DNA of 64,000 nt from CAZYAK01 sp964403335 (GCA_964403335.1 CAYOFI010000006.1:1-64000), one strand, 5' to 3'. Shown: positions 34,064-42,813, counted from the first letter of the stretch. Numbers and translations: made by a program. The notes: a model not told the origin generated them from the letters alone.

Positions 34064-34485
34064 TTCTCCGCATCATCACCCCCGACCAGACGGCTTTCCA
34101 GGGCGAGATCGATTCCGTATCGGTCCCCACCGCCATGGGCGAGTTGACCATTCTGCCCCATCACATTCCGCTGGTGACGACGTTGGCCTCCGGCACGATG
34201 GTCGTCCGGCACGGCAAGACCGAAGAATTGTTCGCGGTGTCGCACGGGGTGTTGGAAGTGGATGGATCGACGGTGCGCGTGCTGACGGACATCGCCGACC
34301 GCGCCGAGAGCCTGCAGGAAGAGGCGATTCAAAAAGCGCATGAAGCCGCCCAAAAGTTGGTGACCGAGCGCAGGGGAGAAGAAGAAGGATTCGCCGAGGC
34401 CGTCGCGATTCTCGATCGCGAATTGGCACGTCTCAAAAGCGTTCGCCGGCATCGCTCCCGCAGATCCCTTCCCCCCGGCGTATGA
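34060..34485 (+). CDS. atpC: F-type ATP synthase epsilon subunit
   Basis: Epsilon links F1 to the c-ring and can inhibit ATP hydrolysis. The 141-residue product has the N-terminal beta-sandwich (IITPDQTAFQGEIDSVSVPT, GELTILPHHIPLVT) and a helical C-terminal arm ending in an Arg-rich tail (SVRRHRSRRSLPPGV). It overlaps atpD by four bases and atpZ by four bases, so the three are translationally linked. Confidence 0.95.
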   Translation: MILRIITPDQTAFQGEIDSVSVPTAMGELTILPHHIPLVTTLASGTMVVRHGKTEELFAVSHGVLEVDGSTVRVLTDIADRAESLQEEAIQKAHEAAQKLVTERRGEEEGFAEAVAILDRELARLKSVRRHRSRRSLPPGV

Positions 34486-34721
34486 CGGATTTGCAGCCCA
34501 CCAAAAAGCCGGAGCAGCAATCCGTGTGGACACCACTCGTGCTTGCCGGAGAACTGGGCTTGATTATCGCCATTCCCGTCGTGGTGTTGGCATTCGGGGG
34601 CGCGTGGCTGGATAAGCAATACGGTACCTCGCCACTTCTCCTCATCTCCGGCTGCATCATCGCCTTCCTGCTCTCCGCCATCGCCGTCGTCCGCAAAGTG
34701 CGCGGCGTCATCCGCCCCTGA
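34482..34721 (+). CDS. AtpZ/AtpI-like F0F1 ATPase-associated membrane protein
   Basis: A 79-residue protein with two membrane helices (about 20-42 and 50-70) and the short signature GGAWLDKQYGTSPLLLISGC, typical of the AtpZ/ATPase_gene1 group that helps assemble F0 or moves Mg/Ca ions. The AtpZ/AtpI split is not sharp at this length. The ATGA overlap with atpC supports a joint role. It occupies the place of atpI at the head of a canonical F0 block. Confidence 0.85.
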   Translation: MTDLQPTKKPEQQSVWTPLVLAGELGLIIAIPVVVLAFGGAWLDKQYGTSPLLLISGCIIAFLLSAIAVVRKVRGVIRP

Positions 34722-34733
34722 TTCCACTTCCTC

Positions 34734-35516
34734 ATGGCATTCACGCCCCCCACACTGGCCTCCGAAACCGTCGCGCATCTGGGAATGTTCGAGATCCGCA
34801 ACACGCTCATCATGTCGTGGATCGCCGTGGCGTTCTTCATCGCTTTCGCGCTCGCCGTCCGCGCGACGGGATACAAAAAAGTGCCAGGACGGTTCCAGGC
34901 ATTCGTGGAGATGATCATCGGGGGACTGTTTGATTTCTTCGATTCGATCGTGCAGGACAAGCGGCAAACACGGCTCTTTTTCCCGCTGGTGGCCACTATT
35001 CTACTCTTCCTCGTCGCCGCCAACTGGATGGGCATTTTTCCGGGCGTGGGCAGCATTACGATTGCGGGGATGCACAACGGGCATCCGATGGATATCCCCA
35101 TTTTCCGTTCCATGAACGCCGACGTGAACATGACCCTTGCCGTCGCCACCGTGGCCATGATTTGCGTGCAAATCTTCGGCATGATCGAATTGGGTATGGG
35201 CTCGTACATCGGCAAATTCCTGGTCGCTCCGTGGAAAACCAAGGGCGTGGAGGGTCCCATCAACACTTTCGTGGGACTGCTGGAAATCCTGGGCGAGTTC
35301 TCGCGCACGATTTCGTTCACGTTCCGTCTGTTCGGCAACATTTTTGCCGGGGAAGTGCTGCTGGTTGTCATCTCCTATCTGGTGCCGTACGGAGCTCCGA
35401 TTCCGTTCCTGGGATTGGAAATTTTCGTCGGGTTTGTGCAAGGGTTGGTGTTTGCGCTGCTTATCCTGGTGTTCTTGAAGATGGCCTCCACCGGCCATGG
35501 CGAGCATGCGCATTGA
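34734..35516 (+). CDS. atpB: F-type ATP synthase subunit a
   Basis: Subunit a provides the half-channels for the coupling ion. The 260-residue product has five to six membrane helices and the essential Arg198 in FSRTISFTFRLFGNIFAGEV. Other typical parts are FFPLVATILLFLVAANWMG and the last helix with FVGFVQGLVFALLILVFL. It ends in a His-rich tail. It is followed by a fresh promoter and then atpE. Confidence 0.97.
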   Translation: MAFTPPTLASETVAHLGMFEIRNTLIMSWIAVAFFIAFALAVRATGYKKVPGRFQAFVEMIIGGLFDFFDSIVQDKRQTRLFFPLVATILLFLVAANWMGIFPGVGSITIAGMHNGHPMDIPIFRSMNADVNMTLAVATVAMICVQIFGMIELGMGSYIGKFLVAPWKTKGVEGPINTFVGLLEILGEFSRTISFTFRLFGNIFAGEVLLVVISYLVPYGAPIPFLGLEIFVGFVQGLVFALLILVFLKMASTGHGEHAH

Positions 35517-35541
35517 CAGGTCAGACTGTTCCTTTCATCCC

Positions 35542-35570
35542 TTGAATATCCTCGCATAATCCTCTATATA
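35542..35570 (+). promoter_or_regulatory. Second ATP-synthase promoter (before atpE)
   Basis: TTGAAT (35542-35547), 17-base spacer, TATATA (35565-35570), identical boxes and spacing to the atpD promoter. It lies 43 bases before the atpE start and overlaps no coding sequence. Confidence 0.75.
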
Positions 35571-35613
35571 GCCGTCAATTCTCTTTATTCTCTCCTTCCC
35601 ATTTCTCCCCGTT

Positions 35614-35877
35614 ATGGACCCCGTTACCACACATGCGGCTGCGACCGCCGTTGCAGGCGCATTCGATACGAACTTTGACATCGCGTTGACCATCGCCCTC
35701 GGCACGCTCATGCCGGCCATCGCCATCGGTTGGATCGGTTCCTCGGCGGTCAACGCCATCGGCCGCAACCCGGAGGCCGGCGCCAAAGTGCAGACGCTTG
35801 CCATCTTGGCGATCGCCTTCGCCGAAGCCGTGGCCATCTACGCGCTCGTCGTTGCTCTCGTCATGAAGTTCGTCTGA
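35614..35877 (+). CDS. atpE: F-type ATP synthase subunit c
   Basis: The c subunit forms the rotating ring. The 87 residues make a two-helix hairpin with the polar loop GRNPEAG and the ion-binding carboxylate Glu71 in LAIAFAEAVAIYALV. The Gln and Ser/Thr partners of sodium-binding rings are missing: Ile38 is at the Gln32-equivalent position and Ala72 follows Glu71. This favours protons as the coupling ion. An N-terminal extension of about 15 residues (DPVTTHAAATAVAGAF) is unusual. Its own promoter may provide the extra copies that the ring needs. Confidence 0.97.
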   Translation: MDPVTTHAAATAVAGAFDTNFDIALTIALGTLMPAIAIGWIGSSAVNAIGRNPEAGAKVQTLAILAIAFAEAVAIYALVVALVMKFV

Positions 35878-35905
35878 TCCTCGTTTTTCTTTTCTTCGCT
35901 TTTCC

Positions 35906-36415
35906 ATGCAGCTCCTCCAGAGTTTCGGCATCAATCTGCCCCTGTTTATCGCGCAGATCGTCAACTTCGGCCTGGTCGTGGGCGTGTTGACGTGGCTGGT
36001 GTACAAGCCGCTCTTGAAAGTGATCGACGAGCGCCGCGAAGCCGCGCGCAAAGCGGCATTGGTGGCCGAAGAAGCCGTACGTCAACAACAGGAGATGGAT
36101 CAGCTCAAGCTTGAGCAGCTCCGCAAACTTGATGAGGAGTCCGGCAAATTCATGGAAAGCGCCAAGCGTCACGCGGAAACCATCCGCACCGAATTGACGG
36201 ACAAAGCCCATCGCGAAGCGGAAGCCATTTTGGACCGCGGCCGCAAGCAGTTGGCGCAGGAACGTCAAGAAGCCTTGGACAGTTTGCAGGGCACGTTGAG
36301 CTCCGTCGTCATGCGGATGACGGAGAAAATCCTGGAACGTGAATTCGGTCCCGCTGACCAGAAGCGCATTCTGGAGGGCGTCCAGAAAGATATTCCCGCC
36401 CTTTTGCAGTCATGA
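35906..36415 (+). CDS. atpF: F-type ATP synthase subunit b
   Basis: Subunit b is the peripheral stalk. The 169-residue product has an N-terminal membrane helix (about 10-32) followed by a long charged helix that dimerises (ERREAARKAALVAEEAVRQQ onward). It overlaps atpH by four bases (ATGA). Confidence 0.96.
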   Translation: MQLLQSFGINLPLFIAQIVNFGLVVGVLTWLVYKPLLKVIDERREAARKAALVAEEAVRQQQEMDQLKLEQLRKLDEESGKFMESAKRHAETIRTELTDKAHREAEAILDRGRKQLAQERQEALDSLQGTLSSVVMRMTEKILEREFGPADQKRILEGVQKDIPALLQS

Positions 36416-36819
36416 AGTCCGCTGCCAAGTTGCTTGCATCGGCCCTGGTCGACGCCGCCGCGAAGGCGGACGCCACCGGCATTCCCGCGCTCATGGATGC
36501 CGCCATCGGCGCGGCCCACACGCAGGGCGTGAGTCTGAAAGAACTGCGCGCGGCGTTGCGCACCGCGCTGCGCACGCAAGACAAGACACTCTCCGCGCTG
36601 CTGCAGACGGTGACCGGCGATGCCGGGCCGGCCGCCGCGGACATCGCTAGGACATTGGGGCAGCAGGCCGGTTCCGCGGTCGATCTGCGTCAGGAAGCCG
36701 TTCCCATTCTGGGCGGCGCGATCCTGACGGTCGGGGATGACCGCACGGATTGGAGCCTTGCTTCCGCGCTCCGTCAGGCCGGGCGTGCGCTGCGACCCTC
36801 ATCTGCCTCCGCCGTGTAA
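36412..36819 (+). CDS. atpH: F-type ATP synthase delta subunit (short form)
   Basis: Delta joins the stalk to F1. At 135 residues it is about 40 shorter than the E. coli protein. The N-terminal helical part is reduced and Ala-rich, while the C-terminal hallmark VPILGGAILTVGDDRTDWSL is intact. It begins inside atpF (ATGA overlap) and lies between atpF and atpA, as expected for atpH. Confidence 0.92.
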   Translation: MKSAAKLLASALVDAAAKADATGIPALMDAAIGAAHTQGVSLKELRAALRTALRTQDKTLSALLQTVTGDAGPAAADIARTLGQQAGSAVDLRQEAVPILGGAILTVGDDRTDWSLASALRQAGRALRPSSASAV

Positions 36820-36840
36820 TTCCTCTTTTCTTTTCCACCC

Positions 36841-38334
36841 ATGACTCTCTCCGACACCCTGATGAAGACGCTGGAAGACCGCGTCTCCGCCTACCGCAAA
36901 GACCCGGCCCGCGAACACGTGGGCACGGTGGTCGATATCGGAGACGGTATCGCCAAGATCGACGGACTCTCCAAAATCGGATCGTCGGAAATGATCGATT
37001 TCGGCAACGGTGTGTTCGGAAGCGCTCTGAACTTGGAACAGGATACCGTCGGTGCGATCGTCTTGGGCGATTACTCCAAGATCAAACGCGGCGACACGGT
37101 GAAAGCCACGGGACAGATTCTCTCCGTCCCCGTCAGCGACGAGCTCATCGGGCGCGTCGTGTCTCCTTTGGGAGTTCCCAAAGACGGCGGCAAGCCGATC
37201 AAGGCCAAAGCGATGTATCCGATCGAAAAAATCGCGCCGGGCGTCATGGTCCGCAAGTCCGTGGACACCCCGCTCCAGACAGGTATCAAGGCCGTCGACT
37301 CCATGATCCCCATCGGGCGCGGGCAACGCGAGCTCATCATCGGTGACCGTCAGACCGGAAAGACCGCTGTCGCCATCGATACGATTCTGAACCAGAAACA
37401 GACGCAGCAAACAGATCGTCCGGTCATCTGCGTGTACGTCGCAATCGGGCAGAAGGAATCCAAAATCGCCAAGATCGTGACGGAATTGGAGAAGGCCGGC
37501 GCCATGGACTACACCATCGTGGTGGTCGCGGGCGCCGCGGAATCCGCATCGCTCTCCTATTTGGCGCCGTTCTCCGGCTGCGCGATGGCCGAATATTTTT
37601 TGGACCAAGGCAAAGACGTGCTCATCGTGTACGACGACTTGTCCCGCCACGCGTGGGCCTACCGCCAGATCTCCCTCCTCCTGCGCCGTCCGCCGGGTCG
37701 CGAAGCCTATCCCGGAGACGTCTTCTATCTGCACTCCTGTTTGCTGGAGCGCGCGGTGTACCTGGAAAAAGGCGGATCGATCACGGCATTGCCGATCATC
37801 GAGACGCAAGCCAACGACGTCTCCGCGTACATTCCGACAAACGTCATTTCCATCACAGACGGTCAGATTTACCTGGAGTCCGATTTGTTCTTCAAGGGCA
37901 TCCGTCCAGCCGTGAACGTCGGTCTCTCCGTCTCCCGCGTGGGATCCGCCGCCCAGAAGAAATCCATGAAGAAAGTGGCAGGCAAACTCCGTCTCGATTT
38001 GGCGCAGTACCGCGAACTTGCGGTCTTCGCGCAGTTCGGATCGGATCTTGATGCCGCCACCAAGCAGCAGCTCGACCGCGGCGCACGTCTGACGGAACTC
38101 CTCAAGCAAGACCAGTATTCTCCGATGCCCGTGGGCGAGCAGGTCGCGATGATTTACGCTGCCATCAACGGGTATATGGATGACGTCGCTGTCGCGGACA
38201 TCAAAGCCTTTGAGCTCAAAGCGTTGGAATTCCTCCGCTCGAAGCACTTCGATCTGTTGACGCAGCTGTCGTCGGAAATCACCAAAGATGCGGAAGAACA
38301 GCTGAAACGTTTATTGCAGTCATTGAAGCAGTAG
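36841..38334 (+). CDS. atpA: F-type ATP synthase alpha subunit
   Basis: Alpha forms the F1 hexamer with beta. The 497-residue product has GDRQTGKTAVAIDTILNQ (P-loop), the YVAIGQKESKIAKIV stretch, and late motifs AYRQISLLLRRPPGREAYPG and AQYRELAVFAQFGSDLD. A hairpin of AT words separates it from atpG. Confidence 0.98.
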   Translation: MTLSDTLMKTLEDRVSAYRKDPAREHVGTVVDIGDGIAKIDGLSKIGSSEMIDFGNGVFGSALNLEQDTVGAIVLGDYSKIKRGDTVKATGQILSVPVSDELIGRVVSPLGVPKDGGKPIKAKAMYPIEKIAPGVMVRKSVDTPLQTGIKAVDSMIPIGRGQRELIIGDRQTGKTAVAIDTILNQKQTQQTDRPVICVYVAIGQKESKIAKIVTELEKAGAMDYTIVVVAGAAESASLSYLAPFSGCAMAEYFLDQGKDVLIVYDDLSRHAWAYRQISLLLRRPPGREAYPGDVFYLHSCLLERAVYLEKGGSITALPIIETQANDVSAYIPTNVISITDGQIYLESDLFFKGIRPAVNVGLSVSRVGSAAQKKSMKKVAGKLRLDLAQYRELAVFAQFGSDLDAATKQQLDRGARLTELLKQDQYSPMPVGEQVAMIYAAINGYMDDVAVADIKAFELKALEFLRSKHFDLLTQLSSEITKDAEEQLKRLLQSLKQ

Positions 38335-38437
38335 CTATTGCTATATTGTTATATTGCTAAATTGGTACATTCATGAATAACTTCCTACTCCAATCATCGG
38401 CAAGCGAACAATATAACAATATTACAATATAACAATT
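38335..38437. repeat. AT-rich word-repeat hairpin inside the ATP-synthase cluster
   Basis: The left arm (38335-38365) has CTATATTGTTATATTGCTAA words, the right arm (about 38409-38437) has CAATATAACAATATTACAAT words. It lies between atpA and atpG, which must be co-expressed in a fixed ratio, so it probably does not end all transcription. Confidence 0.8.
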
Positions 38438-38441
38438 TTGT

Positions 38442-39371
38442 ATGGCCCAAAGCCTCCGCGATCTTCGGCGCAAGATGAAGGCGATCAAATCGACCCGCCA
38501 GGTCACCAAGGCGATGGAGCTCGTCGCTGCCTCGAAAATGCGCAAGGCCGTCTCGCAGGCGGTCGCTCTGCGGCAATATGCCGGACTTTCCTGGGAGATC
38601 TTGGAGCGCATCGCCGGACAAGCGGACCAAAAAGCGTTCGCACGCCACCCGTCGCTGCAGGAGCGTCCGGTGAAGAAAGTCCTCGCCGTGCTCTATACCT
38701 CCGACCGCGGCCTGTGCGGCAGCTTGCATGCGCAGCTTTTCCGCCTGACCAACGAATATCTTAAGCAGCTCAAAGGCATTTCCACCTTCGAGTCGATCGA
38801 TTTCGTCGCCGTCGGTCGCAAAGGACAGCAATATCTGGCGCGCAGCGGACAGAAGGTCGTGGCCGCGTTCCCGGCTCTCAGCAACCACCCCACGTTCCGC
38901 GACGTGCTGCCCATCAAAAAACTGGTCACGGACCGCTTCAAAGAAGGTGCCTACGATCACGTCGTGTTGATCTACGCGGATTTCCACTCCGCGCTTCTGC
39001 AGGAACCGACCATTAAAGTGCTGTTGCCATTCTCTCCCTCAGCCCTCAAAGACATGCTGGCGTCCCTCGCTGAAACCCGACGGACCGCGCCGGAAAAAGC
39101 CATGAAGGATGCATCCGAGTACAAATTCGAACCCTCGCCCGCGGCGGTGCTGGATACCATCATCCCACAATTGACCGAAGTGCAGGTTTTCCAGGCCGTC
39201 TTGGAAGCCGCAGCATCGGAGCATTCCGCACGCATGGTCGCGATGCGCAATGCGTCGGATAACGCCACGGACTTCTTGGGCGACCTGACCCTCACCTACA
39301 ACCGCAGCCGCCAGGAGAAGATCACCGCGGAGTTGGCGGAGCTGTCGGCTAGTGCTGCGGCGTTGAGTTGA
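38442..39371 (+). CDS. atpG: F-type ATP synthase gamma subunit
   Basis: Gamma is the central shaft of the motor. The 309-residue product starts with the typical LRDLRRKMKAIKSTRQVTKA and AMELVAASKMRKA, has TSDRGLCGSLHAQLF, and ends with the conserved MVAMRNASDNATDFLGDLTL and YNRSRQEKITAEL. It is the last gene of the cluster, 4 bases after an AT-rich hairpin arm. Confidence 0.97.
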   Translation: MAQSLRDLRRKMKAIKSTRQVTKAMELVAASKMRKAVSQAVALRQYAGLSWEILERIAGQADQKAFARHPSLQERPVKKVLAVLYTSDRGLCGSLHAQLFRLTNEYLKQLKGISTFESIDFVAVGRKGQQYLARSGQKVVAAFPALSNHPTFRDVLPIKKLVTDRFKEGAYDHVVLIYADFHSALLQEPTIKVLLPFSPSALKDMLASLAETRRTAPEKAMKDASEYKFEPSPAAVLDTIIPQLTEVQVFQAVLEAAASEHSARMVAMRNASDNATDFLGDLTLTYNRSRQEKITAELAELSASAAALS

Positions 39372-39644
39372 TGGCTTTTGGGAGAGGAAAATATTGAATT
39401 AAATTTGTGTTCAAATTTTTGTTTTGTGTCTGTTTTGGCCTTATTCTCCAGCTCCTTCTCCCTGCGGGGAGAAGGAGGGTGTGTGTTGTTTTGTTTGCCC
39501 TCTCCCCAACCCTCTCCCGTGCGCGGGAGAGGGAGTTTGTAAATTGTTTTTTGTACAAAACAACAAAAATTCCCCCCTCTTCCCCGCAGGGAGAGGGGGG
39601 TAGGGGGTGAGGCCAAAACAAAACATCAAACAGAAACCTCTCGC
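39372..39644. other. 273-base spacer after atpG, rich in palindromes
   Basis: I see no gene. Its first 75 bases are AT-rich; most of the rest is occupied by the palindromic repeats at 39448-39613. It separates atpG from the convergent P-type ATPase gene. Confidence 0.6.
39448..39613. repeat. GC-rich palindromic repeats between atpG and the P-type ATPase gene
   Basis: Three CCTTCTCCC...GGGAGAAGG-type hairpins: CTCCTTCTCCC-TGC-GGGGAGAAGGAG near 39449-39477, CCCTCTCCC-GTGC-GCGGGAGAGGG near 39510-39533, and CCCCTCTTCCCC-GCA-GGGAGAGGGG near 39574-39600. They lie between converging genes. Confidence 0.75.
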
Positions 39645-42326
39645 TCACCCATCCCTCCCCAGCCACCCCTTGCGCACCATCCATTTGCCGAGCTCCAGGA
39701 CGGGGATGATGGTGAAGGAGACGGCGGCGATGATCAGCCAGTCGCGCAGGGTGAGGCTGAAGGTGCCGAAAGGTTCATGCAGGAACGGTACGTAGACGAC
39801 GACGAGGAGCAGCGCCAATTCCCAGAACGTGGCGAGGTTGAGCCATTTGTTCCGGAACATGCCCGTGAAGATGGAATGCCGGTCCGAACGGAAACTGTAG
39901 GCCTTGAAGAATTCGATGAGCGCCAGGGTGACGAAGCTGATGGTCATGGCTTCGTCGTGGGGGAGGCCGGAGGTGAGCGCCCATCCGTACAGCGACAGGT
40001 TGGCGATGGTGGACCACAGTCCGCCGATGAGCATGAGGAGAACGACAGGCCGCGTGAAGATGCCGACTCGGGGGTTGCGCGGCGGGCGCTTCATCAAATC
40101 GTCTTCGGGCGGATCGACCGCGAGCGCGAGAGCGGGAAGACCGTCGGTCGCCAAGTTCACGTACAGGATTTGCACGGCGGACAGCGGCAACGGCCAGCCC
40201 AGAATTGTGGCGCCCGTCATAAGACCGATCTCGCCGATGTTGGCGGAGAGCAGATACATCAAATACTTTTTGATGTTCCCGAAAATCCCGCGGCCTTCCT
40301 CCACCGCTGCGACGATGCTGGCGAAGTTATCGTCGGTGAGCGTCATGGCGGCGGCTTCTTTCGTCACATCCGTTCCCGTGATACCCATTGCCACGCCGAT
40401 GTCGGCTTTTTTCAGAGCAGGCGCATCGTTCACTCCGTCACCCGTCATGGCCACGACTTCGCCTTTCTTCTGCAGCGCGCCGACGACGCGGAGTTTGTGT
40501 GCGGGGGACACGCGCGCGTAGACGCCGATATGATCGACCTCGCGATCGAATGTCGGTTCATCCATGGCTTCCAGTTCAGCTCCGGTCACGACTTTCTGCG
40601 TCGTCAAAATACCCAGTTCGCGTGCGATGGCTTCCGCGGTCACGGGGTGATCGCCGGTGATCATAATTACGCGGATGCCGGCGTCTTTGCACGTTTGGAT
40701 CGCGGACGCGGCTTCCGGGCGGGGCGGGTCGATCATGCCCACGAGTCCGATCAGTTTCATGCCTTCTTGCGCCTCGGCGATGTTGTCTTCGCTGCCTTTG
40801 CGCGCGACGGCGAGCACGCGCATCGCCTGGCTTGCCATCTGTTTCGCGGTGTCCAGCACGGCCGCGCGGTCGGCGTCCGTCAGGGGTCGTTCTCCGTCTT
40901 TGCCCCAGATGCGCGTGCAGGATTGCAGAAGCATTTCCACCGCGCCCTTTGCGTAGGCCATGTGCCCGTCTTCCCCTTTATGCAGCGTCGTCATGCGCTT
41001 GGTTTCGGAGGTGAAGGGGATTTCGGCCACGCGCGGGAAAGCGGGATCAAGTTGCTCGCGCGTCAGTCCTGCCTTGGCCGCGGCCACCACGAACGCACCC
41101 TCCGTCGGATCGCCTTTGATGTCATGCTTTCCTTCTTCGTGCACGAGGACGGCATCGGAAGACAGCACGCCGCCGCGCAGCAATTCCAGCATTCCTTCGG
41201 ACGGCTGCAGCGGTTTGCTCTCCTGCAAAAATTCTCCCGTCGGCGCGTAGCCCGCGCCCGTCACGTCGGCCATTTCGCCGTCCACCCACATGGCGCGGAT
41301 CGTCATTTCATCCTTCGTCAGCGTTCCTGTTTTATCGGAACAGATCACCGTCGTGCTGCCGAGAGTTTCGACGGCCGGTAATCTGCGGATGAGCGCGTTG
41401 CGTTTCACCATCCGCTGCACGCCGATGGCGAGCGAGATCGTCACCACCGCGGGCAACGCTTCCGGCACCACGGCCACGGCCAACGCCACGCCGAAGATCA
41501 CGATTTCCAAAAGCGGTTCGCCGCGATACCAACCCAAGGCGCTGATGACCACCACGATGACGCCGGCCGCCTTGGCGAGCGTGTGCCCGACTTTGTCGAG
41601 GTTCTTCTGGAGCGGCGTTTCTTCGCTCTTCACCGTCTGCAGCAACCCTGCGATTTTTCCGAATTCCGTCTGCATCGCCGTCGCCGTCACAATCGCTTTG
41701 CCGCGTCCATAGGTGATCGTCGTTCCCGCAAACACCATGTTCTTCCGGTCACCGGCGCCCAAGCCGGGCTCTGTGAGCGTGTCGACGCTTTTATCCGACG
41801 CGACGGATTCGCCGGTCAAGGACGCTTCATCGGCTTTCAAGTTCGCCGCTTCGATCAATCGTGCATCCGCGGGGACCTTATTGCCCGCCGTCAGCAAAAT
41901 CACATCACCGGCCACGACATCGTGCGCCGGAATTTCGATCTGCTTGCCGTCACGGATCACGTTCGCCAGCGGCGCCGCCATCTCCCGCAGCTTCTCCATG
42001 GCTTTCTCGGCCCGGAACTCCTGCACGAATCCCAAGATCACGGCAAACAGCACGATGACGCCGATGGCGATCGCTTCGATCTCGTGTCCCAAAAATGCCG
42101 AGAGTCCCACGGCAATAAGGAGGATGATGACCAAAATATTTTTGAACTGCTCCGCCAGCAGCGCCCAGGGCGACACGCCGGCTGTCATCATCAACTGGTT
42201 CAGCCCGTCGCGTTCCAAACGCGCTTTCGCTTCGGACTCGGACAGACCCGCATGTGCGGATGTGCCAAGATCACGAGCCGTGTCGTCTGTCGATCGTGTA
42301 TGCCAGGGGGTGGAGGTGGTGTTCAT
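39645..42326 (-). CDS. P2-type cation-transporting ATPase (calcium-pump-like)
   Basis: The 893-residue product has the P-type ATPase motifs: TGES in the actuator domain, the phosphorylation site CSDKTGTLTKDEM, MTGDGVNDAPALKKADIGVA, and a TM4 motif PEALPAVVT resembling the PEGLP of Ca pumps. TM6 has YVNLATDGLPALALA, close to the SERCA/PMR1 pattern. It has the N-terminal cation-ATPase domain (AHAGLSESEAKARLERDGLN) and C-terminal helices. Ca export is likely, with Mn or other cations possible. It converges with the ATP-synthase cluster. Confidence 0.93.
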   Translation of the reverse strand: MNTTSTPWHTRSTDDTARDLGTSAHAGLSESEAKARLERDGLNQLMMTAGVSPWALLAEQFKNILVIILLIAVGLSAFLGHEIEAIAIGVIVLFAVILGFVQEFRAEKAMEKLREMAAPLANVIRDGKQIEIPAHDVVAGDVILLTAGNKVPADARLIEAANLKADEASLTGESVASDKSVDTLTEPGLGAGDRKNMVFAGTTITYGRGKAIVTATAMQTEFGKIAGLLQTVKSEETPLQKNLDKVGHTLAKAAGVIVVVISALGWYRGEPLLEIVIFGVALAVAVVPEALPAVVTISLAIGVQRMVKRNALIRRLPAVETLGSTTVICSDKTGTLTKDEMTIRAMWVDGEMADVTGAGYAPTGEFLQESKPLQPSEGMLELLRGGVLSSDAVLVHEEGKHDIKGDPTEGAFVVAAAKAGLTREQLDPAFPRVAEIPFTSETKRMTTLHKGEDGHMAYAKGAVEMLLQSCTRIWGKDGERPLTDADRAAVLDTAKQMASQAMRVLAVARKGSEDNIAEAQEGMKLIGLVGMIDPPRPEAASAIQTCKDAGIRVIMITGDHPVTAEAIARELGILTTQKVVTGAELEAMDEPTFDREVDHIGVYARVSPAHKLRVVGALQKKGEVVAMTGDGVNDAPALKKADIGVAMGITGTDVTKEAAAMTLTDDNFASIVAAVEEGRGIFGNIKKYLMYLLSANIGEIGLMTGATILGWPLPLSAVQILYVNLATDGLPALALAVDPPEDDLMKRPPRNPRVGIFTRPVVLLMLIGGLWSTIANLSLYGWALTSGLPHDEAMTISFVTLALIEFFKAYSFRSDRHSIFTGMFRNKWLNLATFWELALLLVVVYVPFLHEPFGTFSLTLRDWLIIAAVSFTIIPVLELGKWMVRKGWLGRDG

Positions 42327-42421
42327 GTCTTCTATTTTGCCTGAGTTTGTTTATGTGATTGCATACAAAAATTGTTCAGATCAAAAGAGACACTGAGCAC
42401 AGGAATATCGGTGAGGCTTTC

Positions 42422-42637
42422 TCACATATTGCTGTAGAACCGCGTCTTGCGGTTCTGCTGGCGGTGCTCCTCGCGCTTGAGGGCGCGGATGCGCTGGAGG
42501 CGGCGTGTGAGCGGCTTTTTGTAGGTGGAGCGGGAACGGAGGATCTTCAAGAGCCCCGTCTTCTGAACCTGCTTTTTGAACCGCTGCTGCAAGCGGTCGG
42601 AGGATTCGTCGCCTTTCTTGATAGCGTAGATGGCCAT
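42422..42637 (-). CDS. rpsU: Small ribosomal subunit protein bS21
   Basis: A very basic 71-residue protein with the S21 pattern: DESSDRLQQRFKKQVQKTGLL and the arginine- and lysine-rich tail (YKKPLTRRLQRIRALKREEH). S21 binds the 30S near the platform. The longer reading frame starting at 42677 is a different frame and is not used. It is divergent from gyrB across a word-repeat hairpin. Confidence 0.92.
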   Translation of the reverse strand: MAIYAIKKGDESSDRLQQRFKKQVQKTGLLKILRSRSTYKKPLTRRLQRIRALKREEHRQQNRKTRFYSNM

Positions 42638-42691
42638 AGAGCTGGGGAATGGTAAAGAATGTAGGAGGCTGGTGCAAGGGAAAATGTACGG

Positions 42692-42813
42692 AGAAGGCTA
42701 AGGATTAAGGCTAAGGCTAAGGTTGAAGAAAATGACAATCAGGATTTCTTACCTGTTTCTCAAGTAGCTTTTACTTCCATTCTTAGCCTTAGTCCCTAGC
42801 CTTAGCCTTATCT
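42692..42813. repeat. Word-repeat hairpin (GGCTAAGG words) between divergent rpsU and gyrB
   Basis: The left arm (42692-42730) has GAAGGCTAAGGATTAAGGCT words and the right arm (42780-42813) has TTAGCCTTAGTCCCTAGCCT words, with a roughly 50-base loop. It sits between two outward-facing starts, so it ends no gene. Confidence 0.8.

Noticed and set aside
36750..37346. 198-codon plus-strand frame across the atpH/atpA junction
   Set aside because: It is an Arg-rich shadow of atpH and atpA in another frame, with no start signal.
42381..42677. 98-codon minus-strand frame over rpsU, and a plus-strand frame at 42359-42655
   Set aside because: The bS21 frame (42422-42637) matches the family; the others are out-of-frame shadows.
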